From Chromatium okenii (GTDB lineage Bacteria; Pseudomonadota; Gammaproteobacteria; Chromatiales; Chromatiaceae), in the NCBI RefSeq assembly GCF_016583745.1, contig NZ_NRRQ01000008.1:1-64000 (forward strand): a DNA stretch of 64,000 bases. The letters are read 5' to 3'. The position numbers were made by a program, and so were the translations under genes. Positions within the stretch are counted from its first letter, which is position 1. Every line of letters starts with the position of its first letter. This document shows positions 35,227 through 44,877 of the stretch, piece by piece. A model generated the notes under the pieces. That model was not told the DNA's origin. It did no database searches and saw only the letters and a program-made list of their open reading frames with translations.

Positions 35227-36630
35227 TTACAAGCTGTAATACATATCGAATTCAACTGGATGCGTAGTCATGCGCAACCGTGTCACTTCAGTCATCTTCA
35301 GCGCGATGTAGCTGTCAATCAGATCATCAGTGAATACGCCGCCGACGGTGAGGAAATCCCGATCTTTATCCAGAGCTTCCAATGCCATATCCAACGAATG
35401 ACAGACCGTTGGAATTGCTTTGGCTTCTTCGGGCGGCAGATCGTATAAATCCTTATCCATCGCATCGCCGGGATGAATGCGGTTTTGAATACCATCCAAA
35501 CCGGCCAACATCATTGCCGAAAATGCGAGATATGGATTGCCGGTTGAATCAGGGAAACGCACTTCAATCCGGCGACCTTTCGGGCTGGCGCTGAATGGAA
35601 TCCGAATGGATGCCGAGCGATTGCGAGCAGAATACGCCAGCATCACCGGCGCTTCAAAGCCGGGCACTAAACGCTTATACGAATTGGTGGACGCATTCGT
35701 CAGCGCATTCAAAGCGCGAGCATGTTTAATAATGCCGCCAATGTAATACAGCGCGGTATCCGATAAACCGCCGTATTTATCGCCAGCAAATAAGTTATTC
35801 CCGTCTTTGCTCAACGATTGATGAACGTGCATTCCGGTGCCGTTGTCGCCAACGATTGGCTTGGGCATGAAAGTCGCAGTTTTGCCATAAGCGTGAGCGA
35901 CGTTTTGAATCACATATTTGGTGATCTGATTCTTGTCAGCGCGACGCACCAGCGTGTCAAAGCGCGTGCCGATTTCGCATTGCCCGGCGGTGGCGACTTC
36001 GTGATGATGCACCTCAACTGCGACGCCCATTTCTTCCAGCGTCAAACACATCGCAGCGCGGAGATCGTTGAGTGAATCGACTGGCGGCACGGGGAAATAA
36101 CCGCCCTTCACGCCCGGACGATGTCCCATGTTGCCATCGGGGAACACGCGCTCGGAATTCCAACCGGCTTCCTGCGAATCGAGCTTGCAGAAGCAGCCGC
36201 TCATATCCGCGCCCCAGCGCACGTCATCAAACACAAAGAATTCTGGCTCCGGGCCAAAAAACGCGGTGTCGGCGATGCCGGTCGATTTCAGATAAGCCTC
36301 AGCGCGTTTGGCAACCGAACGCGGATCGCGCTCGTAACCGGTCATCGTCTCCGGCTCCAAAATGTCGCAGCGAATAATCAGCGTATTTTCATCGGTGAAC
36401 GGGTCCATCACCGCCGTGTCAGCTTCTGGCATCAACACCATGTCGGAGGCTTCAATGCCCTTCCAGCCGGCAATTGAAGAACCATCAAACATCTTGCCGT
36501 CGCGGAACATTTCCGCATCGACGACGCTGGCAGGCATGGACACATGCTGTTCCTTGCCGCGAGTGTCGGTAAAACGCAGGTCAACGAATTTGACTTCGTT
36601 GTCTTTAATCATCTGCATCACATCGGTCAT
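35227..36630 (-). CDS. glnA: Glutamine synthetase type I
   Basis: Makes glutamine from glutamate, ammonia and ATP; the core of nitrogen assimilation. The 467-residue protein has [42 protein letters not shown], and the latch [11 protein letters not shown]. The adenylylation loop [10 protein letters not shown] places the modified residue at Tyr396, so GlnE control is expected. GGAG lies upstream of the ATG. It is followed leftward by ntrB and ntrC. Transcription should start at the sigma-54 promoter at 36709-36724, and the leader holds a terminator-like hairpin ending 22 bases before the ATG. Confidence 0.98.
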   Translation of the reverse strand: MTDVMQMIKDNEVKFVDLRFTDTRGKEQHVSMPASVVDAEMFRDGKMFDGSSIAGWKGIEASDMVLMPEADTAVMDPFTDENTLIIRCDILEPETMTGYERDPRSVAKRAEAYLKSTGIADTAFFGPEPEFFVFDDVRWGADMSGCFCKLDSQEAGWNSERVFPDGNMGHRPGVKGGYFPVPPVDSLNDLRAAMCLTLEEMGVAVEVHHHEVATAGQCEIGTRFDTLVRRADKNQITKYVIQNVAHAYGKTATFMPKPIVGDNGTGMHVHQSLSKDGNNLFAGDKYGGLSDTALYYIGGIIKHARALNALTNASTNSYKRLVPGFEAPVMLAYSARNRSASIRIPFSASPKGRRIEVRFPDSTGNPYLAFSAMMLAGLDGIQNRIHPGDAMDKDLYDLPPEEAKAIPTVCHSLDMALEALDKDRDFLTVGGVFTDDLIDSYIALKMTEVTRLRMTTHPVEFDMYYSL

Positions 36631-36652
36631 TCAAGTTTCTCCGCTTGTGGCT

Positions 36653-36680
36653 AAAAAAAGCGTCGCAAGCGCGGCGACGC
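36653..36680 (-). terminator. Terminator-like hairpin in the glnA leader
   Basis: Read leftward, GCGTCGC (36680-36674) and GCGACGC (36666-36660) form a perfect seven-pair stem with a seven-base loop, followed directly by seven T (36659-36653). It lies between the sigma-54 promoter and the glnA ribosome site. No leftward gene precedes it, so it would act on the glnA transcript itself as an attenuator. Confidence 0.75.
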
Positions 36681-36708
36681 CCAACGAAATTGCTCGACTG
36701 GCAACATT

Positions 36709-36724
36709 AGCAATCATAGCGCCA
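36709..36724 (-). promoter_or_regulatory. Sigma-54 promoter of glnA
   Basis: Read leftward the sequence is TGGCGC-TATGA-TTGCT. It matches TGGCAC-N5-TTGCW with one change and has the required GG-N10-GC spacing. Transcription would start near 36698, about 68 bases before the glnA ATG. I found no clear NtrC site: an inverted repeat TGCGC-N9-GCGCA (36807-36825) lies at a suitable distance but its spacing does not fit the consensus. Confidence 0.75.
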
Positions 36725-36837
36725 AAGATTGCCAGATGATTCTGCTTAGACCGCGCCGGTCGCAGCGCCAGCTCCATCGCGCTCAAATCGTGCGCCGCGC
36801 CAGCACTGCGCCCCAAAACTGCGCAGCGCGTTGTCGT

Positions 36838-36866
36838 TTTAACGAATCAACCGCAACCGATATACT
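36838..36866 (+). promoter_or_regulatory. Possible promoter of glyQ-glyS
   Basis: TATACT (36861-36866) is a good -10 element 38 bases before the glyQ start. The -35 region 17 bases upstream (TTTAAC) is a weak match. It would fire rightward, divergent from glnA. Confidence 0.35.
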
Positions 36867-36904
36867 CACTCACAACCTTCTCGCCGTGTTTTGAGGAACT
36901 GCTT

Positions 36905-37828
36905 TTGAGTCTCGCCACCGAAGACCTCTCGACCTTTCAAGGTCTTATCTTTGCCCTGCAACGCTATTGGGCGGAGCTGGGCTGCGTCGTCGTGCAACCG
37001 TATGACATGGAAGTCGGCGCGGGCACTTTTCATCCCGCCACCTTTCTCCGCGCCATTGGCCCCGAACCTTGGCGCAGCGCCTACGTCCAACCCTCACGGC
37101 GACCGACCGACGGGCGCTATGGCGACAATCCCAATCGGCTCCAGCATTACTACCAATTCCAAGTGATGCTCAAACCCTCGCCGCCCGATATTCAAGAACT
37201 CTATCTCAACTCGCTGCGCCAGCTCGGGCTTGATCCGCTGGTGCATGACATCCGCTTTGTCGAAGACAACTGGGAATCGCCGACGCTCGGCGCGTGGGGC
37301 TTGGGCTGGGAAGTCTGGCTCAACGGCATGGAAGTGACGCAGTTCACCTATTTTCAACAAGTTGGCGGACTGGATTGTCGCCCCGTCACCGGCGAAATCA
37401 CCTACGGCCTCGAACGCATCGCCATGTATTTGCAAGCGGTTGAAAGCGTTTATGATTTGGTCTGGAGCCGCTCACCCGCTGGCATCGTCACTTACGGCGA
37501 CGTGTTCCATCAAAACGAAGTCGAGCAATCCACTTACAACTTTGAATACGCCGACACTGCCGCGCTGCTGAGTTGGTTTGACACCTGCGAGCGCCTGAGC
37601 ACCGAATTGGTGGAGCGCAATCTGCCGCTGCCGGCGTATGAACAGGTGCTGCGGGCATCGCACACCTTCAATTTATTGGACGCTCGCGGCGCGATTTCCG
37701 TCACCGAGCGCCAGCGTTTCATTCTGCGCGTGCGCACCTTATCCCGCGCCGTCGCTCAATCCTATTTCGCCCGCCGCGAGGCGCTCGGTTTTCCGCTACT
37801 GGCGGCAGCGCAGGAGATAACTGTTTGA
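36905..37828 (+). CDS. glyQ: Glycyl-tRNA synthetase alpha subunit
   Basis: Catalytic subunit of the tetrameric bacterial glycyl-tRNA synthetase. The 307-residue protein starts at TTG 36905, supported by GAGGA seven bases upstream and by the conserved N-terminus [19 protein letters not shown]. Class II motifs are seen in [38 protein letters not shown] and [27 protein letters not shown] is motif 3-like. It overlaps glyS as TTGA, so the subunits are translated together in equal amounts. Confidence 0.97.
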   Translation: MSLATEDLSTFQGLIFALQRYWAELGCVVVQPYDMEVGAGTFHPATFLRAIGPEPWRSAYVQPSRRPTDGRYGDNPNRLQHYYQFQVMLKPSPPDIQELYLNSLRQLGLDPLVHDIRFVEDNWESPTLGAWGLGWEVWLNGMEVTQFTYFQQVGGLDCRPVTGEITYGLERIAMYLQAVESVYDLVWSRSPAGIVTYGDVFHQNEVEQSTYNFEYADTAALLSWFDTCERLSTELVERNLPLPAYEQVLRASHTFNLLDARGAISVTERQRFILRVRTLSRAVAQSYFARREALGFPLLAAAQEITV

Positions 37829-39909
37829 ATACCTTGGCTGATCTGCTGATTGAAATCGGCACGGAAGAATTGCCACCGCTGGCGCTGCCGACGCTGATCA
37901 ATGCGTTTGCTGACGGGCTGCGCCAGCAATTAAAAACGCACGGCATCGCGCACGGCGATTTAGAACAATTTGCTGCGCCGCGCCGATTGGCGCTGTTGAT
38001 TCGCGCCGTCGCCACGCACCAGCCGGAGCAAATCACCACCCGACGCGGCCCCGCAGTCGCCGCTGCGTTCACCGCCGACGGACAACCGACGCCAGCCGCG
38101 CTCGGCTTTGCGCGGTCGTGCGGAGTGGAATTCGCCGACTTGCAGCGCGAGGAAACGGAAAAAGGCGCGTGGTTGAGCTTTTGCAGCCAGCGCCCCGGCT
38201 TGGCGACCGCGCAGCTCGTGCCGGCGATGACCGAGGCGGCGCTCGCCGGTTTACCGATTCCCAAACGGATGCGCTGGGGCGCAGGTGAAGCGGAATTTGT
38301 GCGCCCGGTGCAGTGGATTTGTCTGCTGCTCGGCGACGCACCAATTGCGGGCACGGTGTTGGGCATCGCCGCTGGCGCGAGCACTCGCGGCCATCGCTTT
38401 CATCATCCCGAGCCGATTCCGCTTAAAAATGCCGCTGATTACGCCGAGGCGCTGCGCGACGGCGGCTTTGTGGAACCGTCATTTGCGCGTCGCCGCGAGC
38501 TGATTCGGGAGCAAGTGACGGCAGTCGCAGCGACGGCTGGCTTGCAGGCGCGGATTGATGCCGAATTATTGGAGGAAGTGACGGCGCTGGTGGAATGGCC
38601 GCAGGCGTTGCTGTGTCGTTTCGACGCCAGTTATTTGGAGATTCCGCCGGAAGTGCTGATTGAAACGATGCAGCGCAACCAGAAATACTTCCCGCTGGAT
38701 GACGCCGCTGGGCAGTTGCAAGCCAGTTTTGTCGCCGTCACCAACTTGGTCAGCCGCGATCCGGCGCAGATTCAAGCAGGCAATGAGCGGGTGATTCGGC
38801 CGCGTTTTGCGGATGCCGAATTTTTCTGGACGAAGGATTTGACGCAGCCGTTGAGCGCGTTTGCCGAGCGGCTAGAAACCGTCGTTTTTCAAGACAAACT
38901 CGGCACGATTGCCGCCAAAAGTCGCCGCGTGGCGCAGTTGGGGCAAACGCTGGCGCTGCATTTCGATCTTGAGCCGGCGTTGATTGCCCGCGCTGCGCAG
39001 TTGAGCAAATGCGATTTGGTCACGGCGATGGTGTACGAATTCCCGAGTTTACAAGGCGTTATGGGACGTTATTACGCCGAGCGTTCCGGCGAAGCGCCGG
39101 AGGTGTGCGCGGCGCTGGCGGAGCAGTATCAACCGAAATTTGCGGGCGATGCGCTGCCGGCGAGCAATTGCGGCAAGGTGCTGGCGCTCGCCGAGCGGAT
39201 TGACACGCTGATCGGCATTTTCGGGATCGGGCAACGTCCGACCGGAACCCGCGATCCGTATGCGCTGCGCCGAGCGTCGATTGCGGTGCTCAGGTTATTG
39301 ATTGAAAACGATATTAATCTTGATCTGCGCGAGGTGTTGCGCACGGCTGCCGCTGGTTTTGATGCAGGCGTTCTCGCTGCCGACACGGTGGAAACGGTGC
39401 TGGCGTATGTGTTGGAGCGGCTTGATGGCTATTACAGCGAGCGCGGCGTTGCCAGCGATACGGTGGCGGCGGTGCTCAGTTGCGGCGTGACCAATCCGTG
39501 CGATTTGGATCGGCGGATCGCAGCGGTGACGGCATTTCGAGCGTTGCCAGCGGCGGAAGCGTTGGCGGCAGCGAATAAACGCATCCGCAATATCTTGAGT
39601 AAAACCAACGCGATAGATGCGCAGCCAGTTGATCCGGCGTTGCTCACCGATCCGGCGGAAATGCGGCTGGCGGCGCGAGTTGCTGAATTGAATGCGGCAA
39701 TTCAACCGCTGGCGGCGCAGCGCGATTATCTCGGCGTATTGACGGCGGTGGCGGAATTGCGCCCCGAAGTGGATGCGTTTTTCACGGAAGTAATGGTGAT
39801 GGCTGAAGATGCGGCAATTCGCGCTAATCGGCTGCGCTTATTGCATTCATTGGCTGAATTGTGTTCACAAGTGGCTGATTTGTCGCGGTTGCAAGCAATG
39901 GTTGCTTAA
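37825..39909 (+). CDS. glyS: Glycyl-tRNA synthetase beta subunit
   Basis: The tRNA-binding subunit of the heterotetrameric enzyme. The 694-residue protein starts at TTG 37825, overlapping the glyQ stop, with AGGAGA eight bases upstream. It begins [19 protein letters not shown] and carries the family segments [53 protein letters not shown] and [18 protein letters not shown]. The C-terminal anticodon-binding domain ends with [13 protein letters not shown]. Length is normal. Confidence 0.97.
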   Translation: MNTLADLLIEIGTEELPPLALPTLINAFADGLRQQLKTHGIAHGDLEQFAAPRRLALLIRAVATHQPEQITTRRGPAVAAAFTADGQPTPAALGFARSCGVEFADLQREETEKGAWLSFCSQRPGLATAQLVPAMTEAALAGLPIPKRMRWGAGEAEFVRPVQWICLLLGDAPIAGTVLGIAAGASTRGHRFHHPEPIPLKNAADYAEALRDGGFVEPSFARRRELIREQVTAVAATAGLQARIDAELLEEVTALVEWPQALLCRFDASYLEIPPEVLIETMQRNQKYFPLDDAAGQLQASFVAVTNLVSRDPAQIQAGNERVIRPRFADAEFFWTKDLTQPLSAFAERLETVVFQDKLGTIAAKSRRVAQLGQTLALHFDLEPALIARAAQLSKCDLVTAMVYEFPSLQGVMGRYYAERSGEAPEVCAALAEQYQPKFAGDALPASNCGKVLALAERIDTLIGIFGIGQRPTGTRDPYALRRASIAVLRLLIENDINLDLREVLRTAAAGFDAGVLAADTVETVLAYVLERLDGYYSERGVASDTVAAVLSCGVTNPCDLDRRIAAVTAFRALPAAEALAAANKRIRNILSKTNAIDAQPVDPALLTDPAEMRLAARVAELNAAIQPLAAQRDYLGVLTAVAELRPEVDAFFTEVMVMAEDAAIRANRLRLLHSLAELCSQVADLSRLQAMVA

Positions 39910-39980
39910 ACTATTTTTTGGAAAAGAGCGCAATTGCTGCCGGTTGCCAAGTCTCGCTCATTCTTCAACTACGGAAGAAA

Positions 39981-41276
39981 ATGATCATGCGCTGCGCACC
40001 TCGTTTGTTCGCTAATGCCGGATTGACCGCCGGGCTGCTGGTGTCGTCGTTTGCGTGGGCAGCGCCGCAGCTTTCCGTATTTGGCACCTTGGGCGCAGCG
40101 GTTTCCGATCAAGACTTTGTGTATCAACGGCATCTCACCGATAACGGCACCGTTATCCACGACAGCTTGTTGGGGCTGCAATTGGACGCGGCGCTGAACC
40201 AACAGGTGCAGTTGACGGTGCAAACCAAGTTCGCCGCCTCCACCCATGATGATAATGCGTGGGAGCCAAGCCTGAGCTGGGCGTTTTTATCGTGGCGACC
40301 GGATAACGATATGCTGCTGCGGGTGGGCAAGTTGCGGCTGCCGCTGATGTTGTATTCCGCCAACAGCGACGTGGGCATGACCTTTCCGCTGGCGCGGATG
40401 CCGCAGGAATTGTATTCGTTGCTGCCGAGCACGGATGTCAAAGGGTTGGCCGTGTCGAAAACGTGGTTGCACGCGACCCGCGAGTGGACGCTGGAAAGTT
40501 ATCTGGGGGAGACGCGCAGCGATTGGCGCTACTTTATGCGGGAGGAGTTGTTGCCAGAATTCACCCCCGGGACGCTGTATATCGGCACGGAGATGACGTT
40601 GGTGGGGGTGGTGTTGGCGACGAGCAATGATGACAGCACTTGGCGGATTGGCTTTCACCACGCGGAGGTGGAATCTGATTATGGTGCGCTGCCCAGTGAT
40701 TACCCCTTCGTGCCCATTGCGCCGGGCATTGGCTATTTCAAAGTCTTTGAGGCGCTGCCGGGGCCACCGGTGCCCACCGTAGAAAAATTGCTGGTTGATG
40801 TGTTGACGGTGGGGATGGACCTTGCGCTGCCGCACGACTGGCGGGTGCTGGGCGAATATGGGCGGCGGCGCATCAGCAACGCCATCATCGGTCCAGACAC
40901 CAGCGCCGGTTATCTCGCACTGCTCAAAACCATCGGGCGCTGGACGCCGTATGTGTATTGGGCGGGGATTCGTTCCCACAAGGACGCGCTGGGGCTGTAT
41001 CAAAAGGTTAATCGCAATCGCGTGCCGGAGTTCATTCCTGATGCTGCTCTGCTCAACGCCACACAACGTCTTGCAGCGGATTTGCAGGGCGCGGTTGACC
41101 AGTATTCCGTCGCCTTTGGCGCAACGTATCGGCTCTCACCAACCAGCACTCTCAAAACGGAATGGTCACACACGCGCACCGGCGCAACGTCTTATATGGT
41201 TGATGCGCCGTTCGCCGAAGAAAACGGTGGACGTCAAATCAACGTGTTCTCGCTGTTGTATAGCTTCACGTTTTAA
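39981..41276 (+). CDS. Putative porin-like outer-membrane protein
   Basis: A 431-residue exported protein from ATG 39981, with GGAAG upstream. The signal peptide ends SSFAWAAPQ. The mature part alternates strands and turns and ends in Phe (LLYSFTF), the outer-membrane insertion signal. SVFGTLGAAVSDQDF, LGLQLDAALNQQVQLTVQ and LLRVGKLRLPLMLYSANSDVG resemble the start and the GKxRxPxG-type constriction segment of phosphate- or general-porin-like barrels of 16 strands. No substrate can be predicted. It stands alone between glyS and convergent ubiA. Confidence 0.7.
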   Translation: MIMRCAPRLFANAGLTAGLLVSSFAWAAPQLSVFGTLGAAVSDQDFVYQRHLTDNGTVIHDSLLGLQLDAALNQQVQLTVQTKFAASTHDDNAWEPSLSWAFLSWRPDNDMLLRVGKLRLPLMLYSANSDVGMTFPLARMPQELYSLLPSTDVKGLAVSKTWLHATREWTLESYLGETRSDWRYFMREELLPEFTPGTLYIGTEMTLVGVVLATSNDDSTWRIGFHHAEVESDYGALPSDYPFVPIAPGIGYFKVFEALPGPPVPTVEKLLVDVLTVGMDLALPHDWRVLGEYGRRRISNAIIGPDTSAGYLALLKTIGRWTPYVYWAGIRSHKDALGLYQKVNRNRVPEFIPDAALLNATQRLAADLQGAVDQYSVAFGATYRLSPTSTLKTEWSHTRTGATSYMVDAPFAEENGGRQINVFSLLYSFTF

Positions 41277-41283
41277 GCCCGCA

Positions 41284-42186
41284 TCACCGCAGCGCGTAAT
41301 CCAACACCAAGCCCAAAAAGATCACCATTCCAACGTAATTGTTATTCAAAAAGGCTTGAAAACAGCGCAGCGGCTGGCGGTCGTGAATCAACCATTGCTG
41401 ATACACCGCGCAGCCCGCCGCAATCAGCACCCCCAGTTCAAACCAGATGCCGCGTCCCGCCGCCAAACCCAGCGCCAGCACCGCGCCGAGAAACATCACC
41501 TGCAACACGCCAATCACCACCCGATCCCACGCACCAAACAGAATCGCCGTCGATTTAATCCCCACTTGCACATCATCCTCACGATCCACCATCGCGTATT
41601 GGGTGTCGTAAATCAGCGCCCACAGCAGCGTCGTCGCAAACAATAACCACGCCTCCAGCGGCACCGCCGTCGTCACCGCCATAAACGCCATCGGAATTGC
41701 CCAGCCAAAGGCAGCGCCAAGAAACAACTGCGGCACATGCGTGAAGCGCTTCATAAACGGATAAATAAACGTCAGCGCCAGCGCCACCACCGACAGCGCC
41801 ACCGTCTGCCAATTCAGCAATAACACCAACCCAAATGCCGTCACACTCAGCGTCAGAAATATCGCCACCGCTTCGGTTGGCGTCACCGCGCCGGTCGCCA
41901 GCGGACGCTGCTGCGTGCGCGTGACGTGCCCGTCCACTTTCCGATCCGCAAAATCATTGATGGCGCAGCCCGCCGACCGCATCAACACCACGCCCAGCAC
42001 AAAAATCATCACGATGAACCAAGGCGGTTGTCCGGCACCTGCCAACCACAGCGCCCACAGCGCCGGCCACATCAGCAGAAAAATGCCAATCGGACGATTG
42101 AGCCGCACCAACACCAGATATTGTGCCAAGCGTTCGCGTCCCGTCTGCGGACGCGCCGAACCGATTTCTACATTAGGGAAAGTCAT
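41284..42186 (-). CDS. ubiA: 4-hydroxybenzoate polyprenyltransferase UbiA
   Basis: Attaches the polyprenyl chain to 4-hydroxybenzoate in ubiquinone synthesis. The 300-residue inner-membrane protein has about eight membrane segments. Both Asp-rich Mg-diphosphate sites are present: RSAGCAINDFADRKVDGHV with NDxxDxxxD, and IYDTQYAMVDREDD with DxxxxxxDxxDD. RLNRPIGIFLLMWPALWAL is the family's N-terminal block. No ubiC lies next to it. Its stop is eight bases from the convergent porin stop. Confidence 0.95.
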   Translation of the reverse strand: MTFPNVEIGSARPQTGRERLAQYLVLVRLNRPIGIFLLMWPALWALWLAGAGQPPWFIVMIFVLGVVLMRSAGCAINDFADRKVDGHVTRTQQRPLATGAVTPTEAVAIFLTLSVTAFGLVLLLNWQTVALSVVALALTFIYPFMKRFTHVPQLFLGAAFGWAIPMAFMAVTTAVPLEAWLLFATTLLWALIYDTQYAMVDREDDVQVGIKSTAILFGAWDRVVIGVLQVMFLGAVLALGLAAGRGIWFELGVLIAAGCAVYQQWLIHDRQPLRCFQAFLNNNYVGMVIFLGLVLDYALR

Positions 42187-42272
42187 GGAATACGTCTTTA
42201 CAATTTAGGAATGACACAGTTGGACTTTTCAATAGTTCAAGTTGTCGCATTAAATACGCAATCACCATTGAC

Positions 42273-42680
42273 TTACGAAGAGCGGACACGTTTACGCAAA
42301 CAGGCTTCAATATGCGCTTCCAATACTTCGGGAGTGAACGGCTTGGCAACATAACCAGTCACACCAGCAATGACGGCATCTTTCACCTGCGCTTGACTTT
42401 TTTCTGCCGTCACCATTAACACCGGCAAGCCTTGCAATTCTGGATTAGCTCGCACAGAGCGCAACACTTCCAAACCCGTCATGCCGGGCATATTCCAATC
42501 GCAAATCACCATGTCGATATTGTCTTTTTCCGCCAGAACTTTTAGCGCCCCTTGCCCATTTCTTGCTTCGAGAATATCAAAAATTCTCATTTGATTTAAC
42601 ACCGCACGAATAAACATTCGCATCGACGCCATATCATCAACAACGAGTATCTTTAAGGCGCGGCTGTTTTTAATATCCAT
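42273..42680 (-). CDS. CheY-like single-domain response regulator
   Basis: A 135-residue receiver domain without an output domain. ILVVDDMASMRMFIRAVL has the acidic pair, VICDWNMPGMTGLEVL the phosphorylated Asp, VLMVTAEKS the conserved Thr, and GYVAKPFTPEVL the conserved Lys. It is very similar to the protein at 62903-63319, including DDMASMRM and ICDWNMPG. No kinase or chemotaxis gene is adjacent; the hydrogenase protease gene lies just upstream. It may be a CheY-type motor or phosphorelay component. Confidence 0.9.
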   Translation of the reverse strand: MDIKNSRALKILVVDDMASMRMFIRAVLNQMRIFDILEARNGQGALKVLAEKDNIDMVICDWNMPGMTGLEVLRSVRANPELQGLPVLMVTAEKSQAQVKDAVIAGVTGYVAKPFTPEVLEAHIEACLRKRVRSS

Positions 42681-42719
42681 GTATCATCTCACTTCACTTA
42701 ACACTAGCGTTTCGTATGG

Positions 42720-43193
42720 TTAAAACGCGGTTTCATTCAAGCCATCACCGTCTGCAATGAACAACTGCTGCACCTGCGCAACCATTTGCGTGAATGCCTG
42801 CTGCGCCAGCGGCGAGAGTTGATAATTGGCATAATCAAATGATGCACCACCAGCCGAGATTAAAAAACTCTCAGGAACTCGTCCATACAGCGCCGCGCAC
42901 CATGCCAATAATTCTTGCGGATTCAGAAAATGTGCCATTGATGACAGCGTATCGCCATTGGGCGTCAATCGCTGACATCGCACTTCACCTGGTGCCGCAT
43001 CAATTGCCGCATCCACAAAGATCACGCGCTCCTGCGCAGCTAAATCTGCCACTAATTCCGCAGTTAAAATATGACGGGAGAGCGCGCTCACGCCGGGCGG
43101 CAATTCACAGCGGGCGAAATGATCAGCCACCAAAGGCCCAATCGCATCATCGCCACGAATAGGGCTGCCATAGCCGATGATTAACGTCTTCAC
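42720..43193 (-). CDS. hoxW: Hydrogenase maturation endopeptidase
   Basis: Removes the C-terminal extension of the [NiFe] large subunit after nickel insertion. The 157-residue protein has the family start IIGYGSPIRGDDAIGPLVAD with nickel-sensing Asp15/Asp16, then VIFVDAAIDAAPGEVR with the second Asp, and the His in AHFLNPQELLAW. It follows hoxH after only three bases, so the two are one transcription unit, and the HoxW name is based on that partner. Confidence 0.88.
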   Translation of the reverse strand: MKTLIIGYGSPIRGDDAIGPLVADHFARCELPPGVSALSRHILTAELVADLAAQERVIFVDAAIDAAPGEVRCQRLTPNGDTLSSMAHFLNPQELLAWCAALYGRVPESFLISAGGASFDYANYQLSPLAQQAFTQMVAQVQQLFIADGDGLNETAF

Positions 43194-43196
43194 CGC

Positions 43197-44633
43197 TTAT
43201 CCTTGACTGCTGCGGATGAGCGTATCAATCACGGTGCCCTGTGCATTTTTTAATTCAATATGCAGCGGCATTTGCCCAAAAGCATGTGACGCGCAGGATA
43301 AACACGGATCAAAGCAGCGAATCACCGCCTCCACCCGATTTAACATGCCTTCTTGCAAATTATTACCGTCCACATACGCCTCAGCAACTTGGAGAATGGC
43401 TTGATTCATTGCCAGATTATTGTGTCCGGTCGCAATAATAAGATTCACCCAGTTAATTAACCCGTCGTCATCAATGCGATAATGATGAATTAAGGTGCCG
43501 CGTGGTGCTTCTGAAATGCCAATCCCGACATTACGATTGCTGCGAGCACGCGCACGCACGCGGGCATCAAGAATACTCGGGTCTTTTAAGTGCCGTTCCA
43601 TCATTTCAATCGCATAAATGCTTTCTACCAATCGCGCATAATGATAATGAAAGCTGCTGGTGATGGGACCGGATTCTTGGAGCATGTGGAATTCAGCCAG
43701 CGCCACATCTGCATACGGTGTCCCGCAGGCTTGGGCATTATTTAATCGCGCCAGCGGCCCTACGCGATAAATGCCTTGCGGATAGCCTTGCGGTTTGTAA
43801 TACGGGAATTTCATATAACTGAAATCCTCAACCGCTTCTCCAATCAGGCGCTCGTAATCTTCCAGCGGCACCATATCTTCAACAATACGACCTTGCGCAT
43901 CTTTAATGCGTAACAAACCGTCGTAATGTTCCAAATTACCCTGCGGCGTCACTAAACTTAAAAATAGCGTGGGGACGGTACCAAAATGATTGGCTTCATC
44001 TTTGAATTTAGGCACCAGCGTTTTGAAAAACGTATAAGTACGCCGCGCAATATCTAATGCTTCTGGCAATAGCGCGAGCAGCGCGTCGCGTTTTTCTATC
44101 GTCAACGCTTCATTAACGCCGCCGGGCACCACCCAAGTCGGATGAATCTTTTTGCCGCCGAGCGTTTCAATAATGGTTTGTCCAATCTGGCGCAACCGAA
44201 TGCCATCTCGCGCCAATTCGGGATAATTGCGCATCACGCCAAAAATGTTGCGGGTGGCGGGATCGGAATCCCAACCAAATAGCAAATCCGGTGACGATAA
44301 ATGAAAAAATGACAGCGCGTGCGATTGTAAAAACTGCGCTAAATTCATAATGCGCCGCAATTTTTCTGCGGTCGGCGGAATACTGATAGCTAATAAATGA
44401 TCGCAGGCTTTATTAGATGCTAATAAATGACTGACCGGACAGATGCCGCAGGTGCGGGCAGTGAGTGCGGGCATTTCGCGGTAGGGGCGACCTTCGCAAA
44501 ATTTCTCAAAACCGCGAAATTGGGTGAGATGAAAACGCGCATCGGTGACTGCGCCATCATCATCGAGGTGCAAACTGATGCGGGCGTGACCTTCGATGCG
44601 CGTCACTGGTTCAATACTAATTGTGCGGCTCAT
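43197..44633 (-). CDS. hoxH: [NiFe]-hydrogenase large subunit, HoxH type
   Basis: Catalytic subunit of a group 3 bidirectional hydrogenase. From ATG 44633 it has 478 residues. Both nickel-binding motifs are intact: RTCGICPVSH with Cys62 and Cys65, and DPCLSCASHAFG with Cys444 and Cys447. Cleavage after His450 would release a tail of 28 residues, consistent with the protease gene next door. EPVTRIEGHARISLHLDDD is the usual start. The small subunit HoxY and diaphorase subunits HoxF, HoxU and HoxE are not on either side: upstream is an intergenic region and a divergent phospholipase-like gene. They must be elsewhere, or this enzyme is incomplete. Confidence 0.9.
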   Translation of the reverse strand: MSRTISIEPVTRIEGHARISLHLDDDGAVTDARFHLTQFRGFEKFCEGRPYREMPALTARTCGICPVSHLLASNKACDHLLAISIPPTAEKLRRIMNLAQFLQSHALSFFHLSSPDLLFGWDSDPATRNIFGVMRNYPELARDGIRLRQIGQTIIETLGGKKIHPTWVVPGGVNEALTIEKRDALLALLPEALDIARRTYTFFKTLVPKFKDEANHFGTVPTLFLSLVTPQGNLEHYDGLLRIKDAQGRIVEDMVPLEDYERLIGEAVEDFSYMKFPYYKPQGYPQGIYRVGPLARLNNAQACGTPYADVALAEFHMLQESGPITSSFHYHYARLVESIYAIEMMERHLKDPSILDARVRARARSNRNVGIGISEAPRGTLIHHYRIDDDGLINWVNLIIATGHNNLAMNQAILQVAEAYVDGNNLQEGMLNRVEAVIRCFDPCLSCASHAFGQMPLHIELKNAQGTVIDTLIRSSQG

Positions 44634-44664
44634 GGTGATTTCATTCCTCAACTATTCGACGCCG

Positions 44665-44694
44665 TAACCGTTAGTTTTCTATTCTGAACGGTTA
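44665..44694. promoter_or_regulatory. Perfect inverted repeat upstream of hoxH
   Basis: TAACCGTT (44665-44672) and AACGGTTA (44687-44694) are perfect complements separated by 14 bases, 32 bases before the hoxH ATG. The place suits a repressor operator or a leader hairpin. I do not recognise the motif. Confidence 0.4.
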
Positions 44695-44793
44695 TTGCTA
44701 TTTTTAGCGCAAAGTAAACTGTTTTGTCAGTGTCACTCAATTGCTTGCTGGCGCGGGGCGGATCAACTTTGGCACAAGCGTCACGCGCGACTA

Positions 44794-44821
44794 TTGCCAA
44801 TTGTGCGCGATGGTATATCTT
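44794..44821 (+). promoter_or_regulatory. Possible promoter of the phospholipase-like gene
   Basis: TTGCCA (44794-44799), a 16-base spacer and TATCTT (44816-44821) match the sigma-70 boxes at five and four positions. Transcription would begin about 50 bases before the ATG at 44878. Confidence 0.4.
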
Positions 44822-44877
44822 TTATCACGCAACGGCAGTTGCGCCATTTCATCCTGATTGCATTTGGAGTTTGATCC

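Noticed and set aside
36631-36816. 61-codon leftward frame upstream of glnA
   Set aside because: It spans the sigma-54 promoter and the terminator-like hairpin and has only a non-ATG start far upstream of the expected transcript start.
36807-36825. TGCGC-N9-GCGCA as an NtrC-binding site for glnA
   Set aside because: NtrC sites have the form TGCAC-N7-GTGCA; spacing and central bases do not match.
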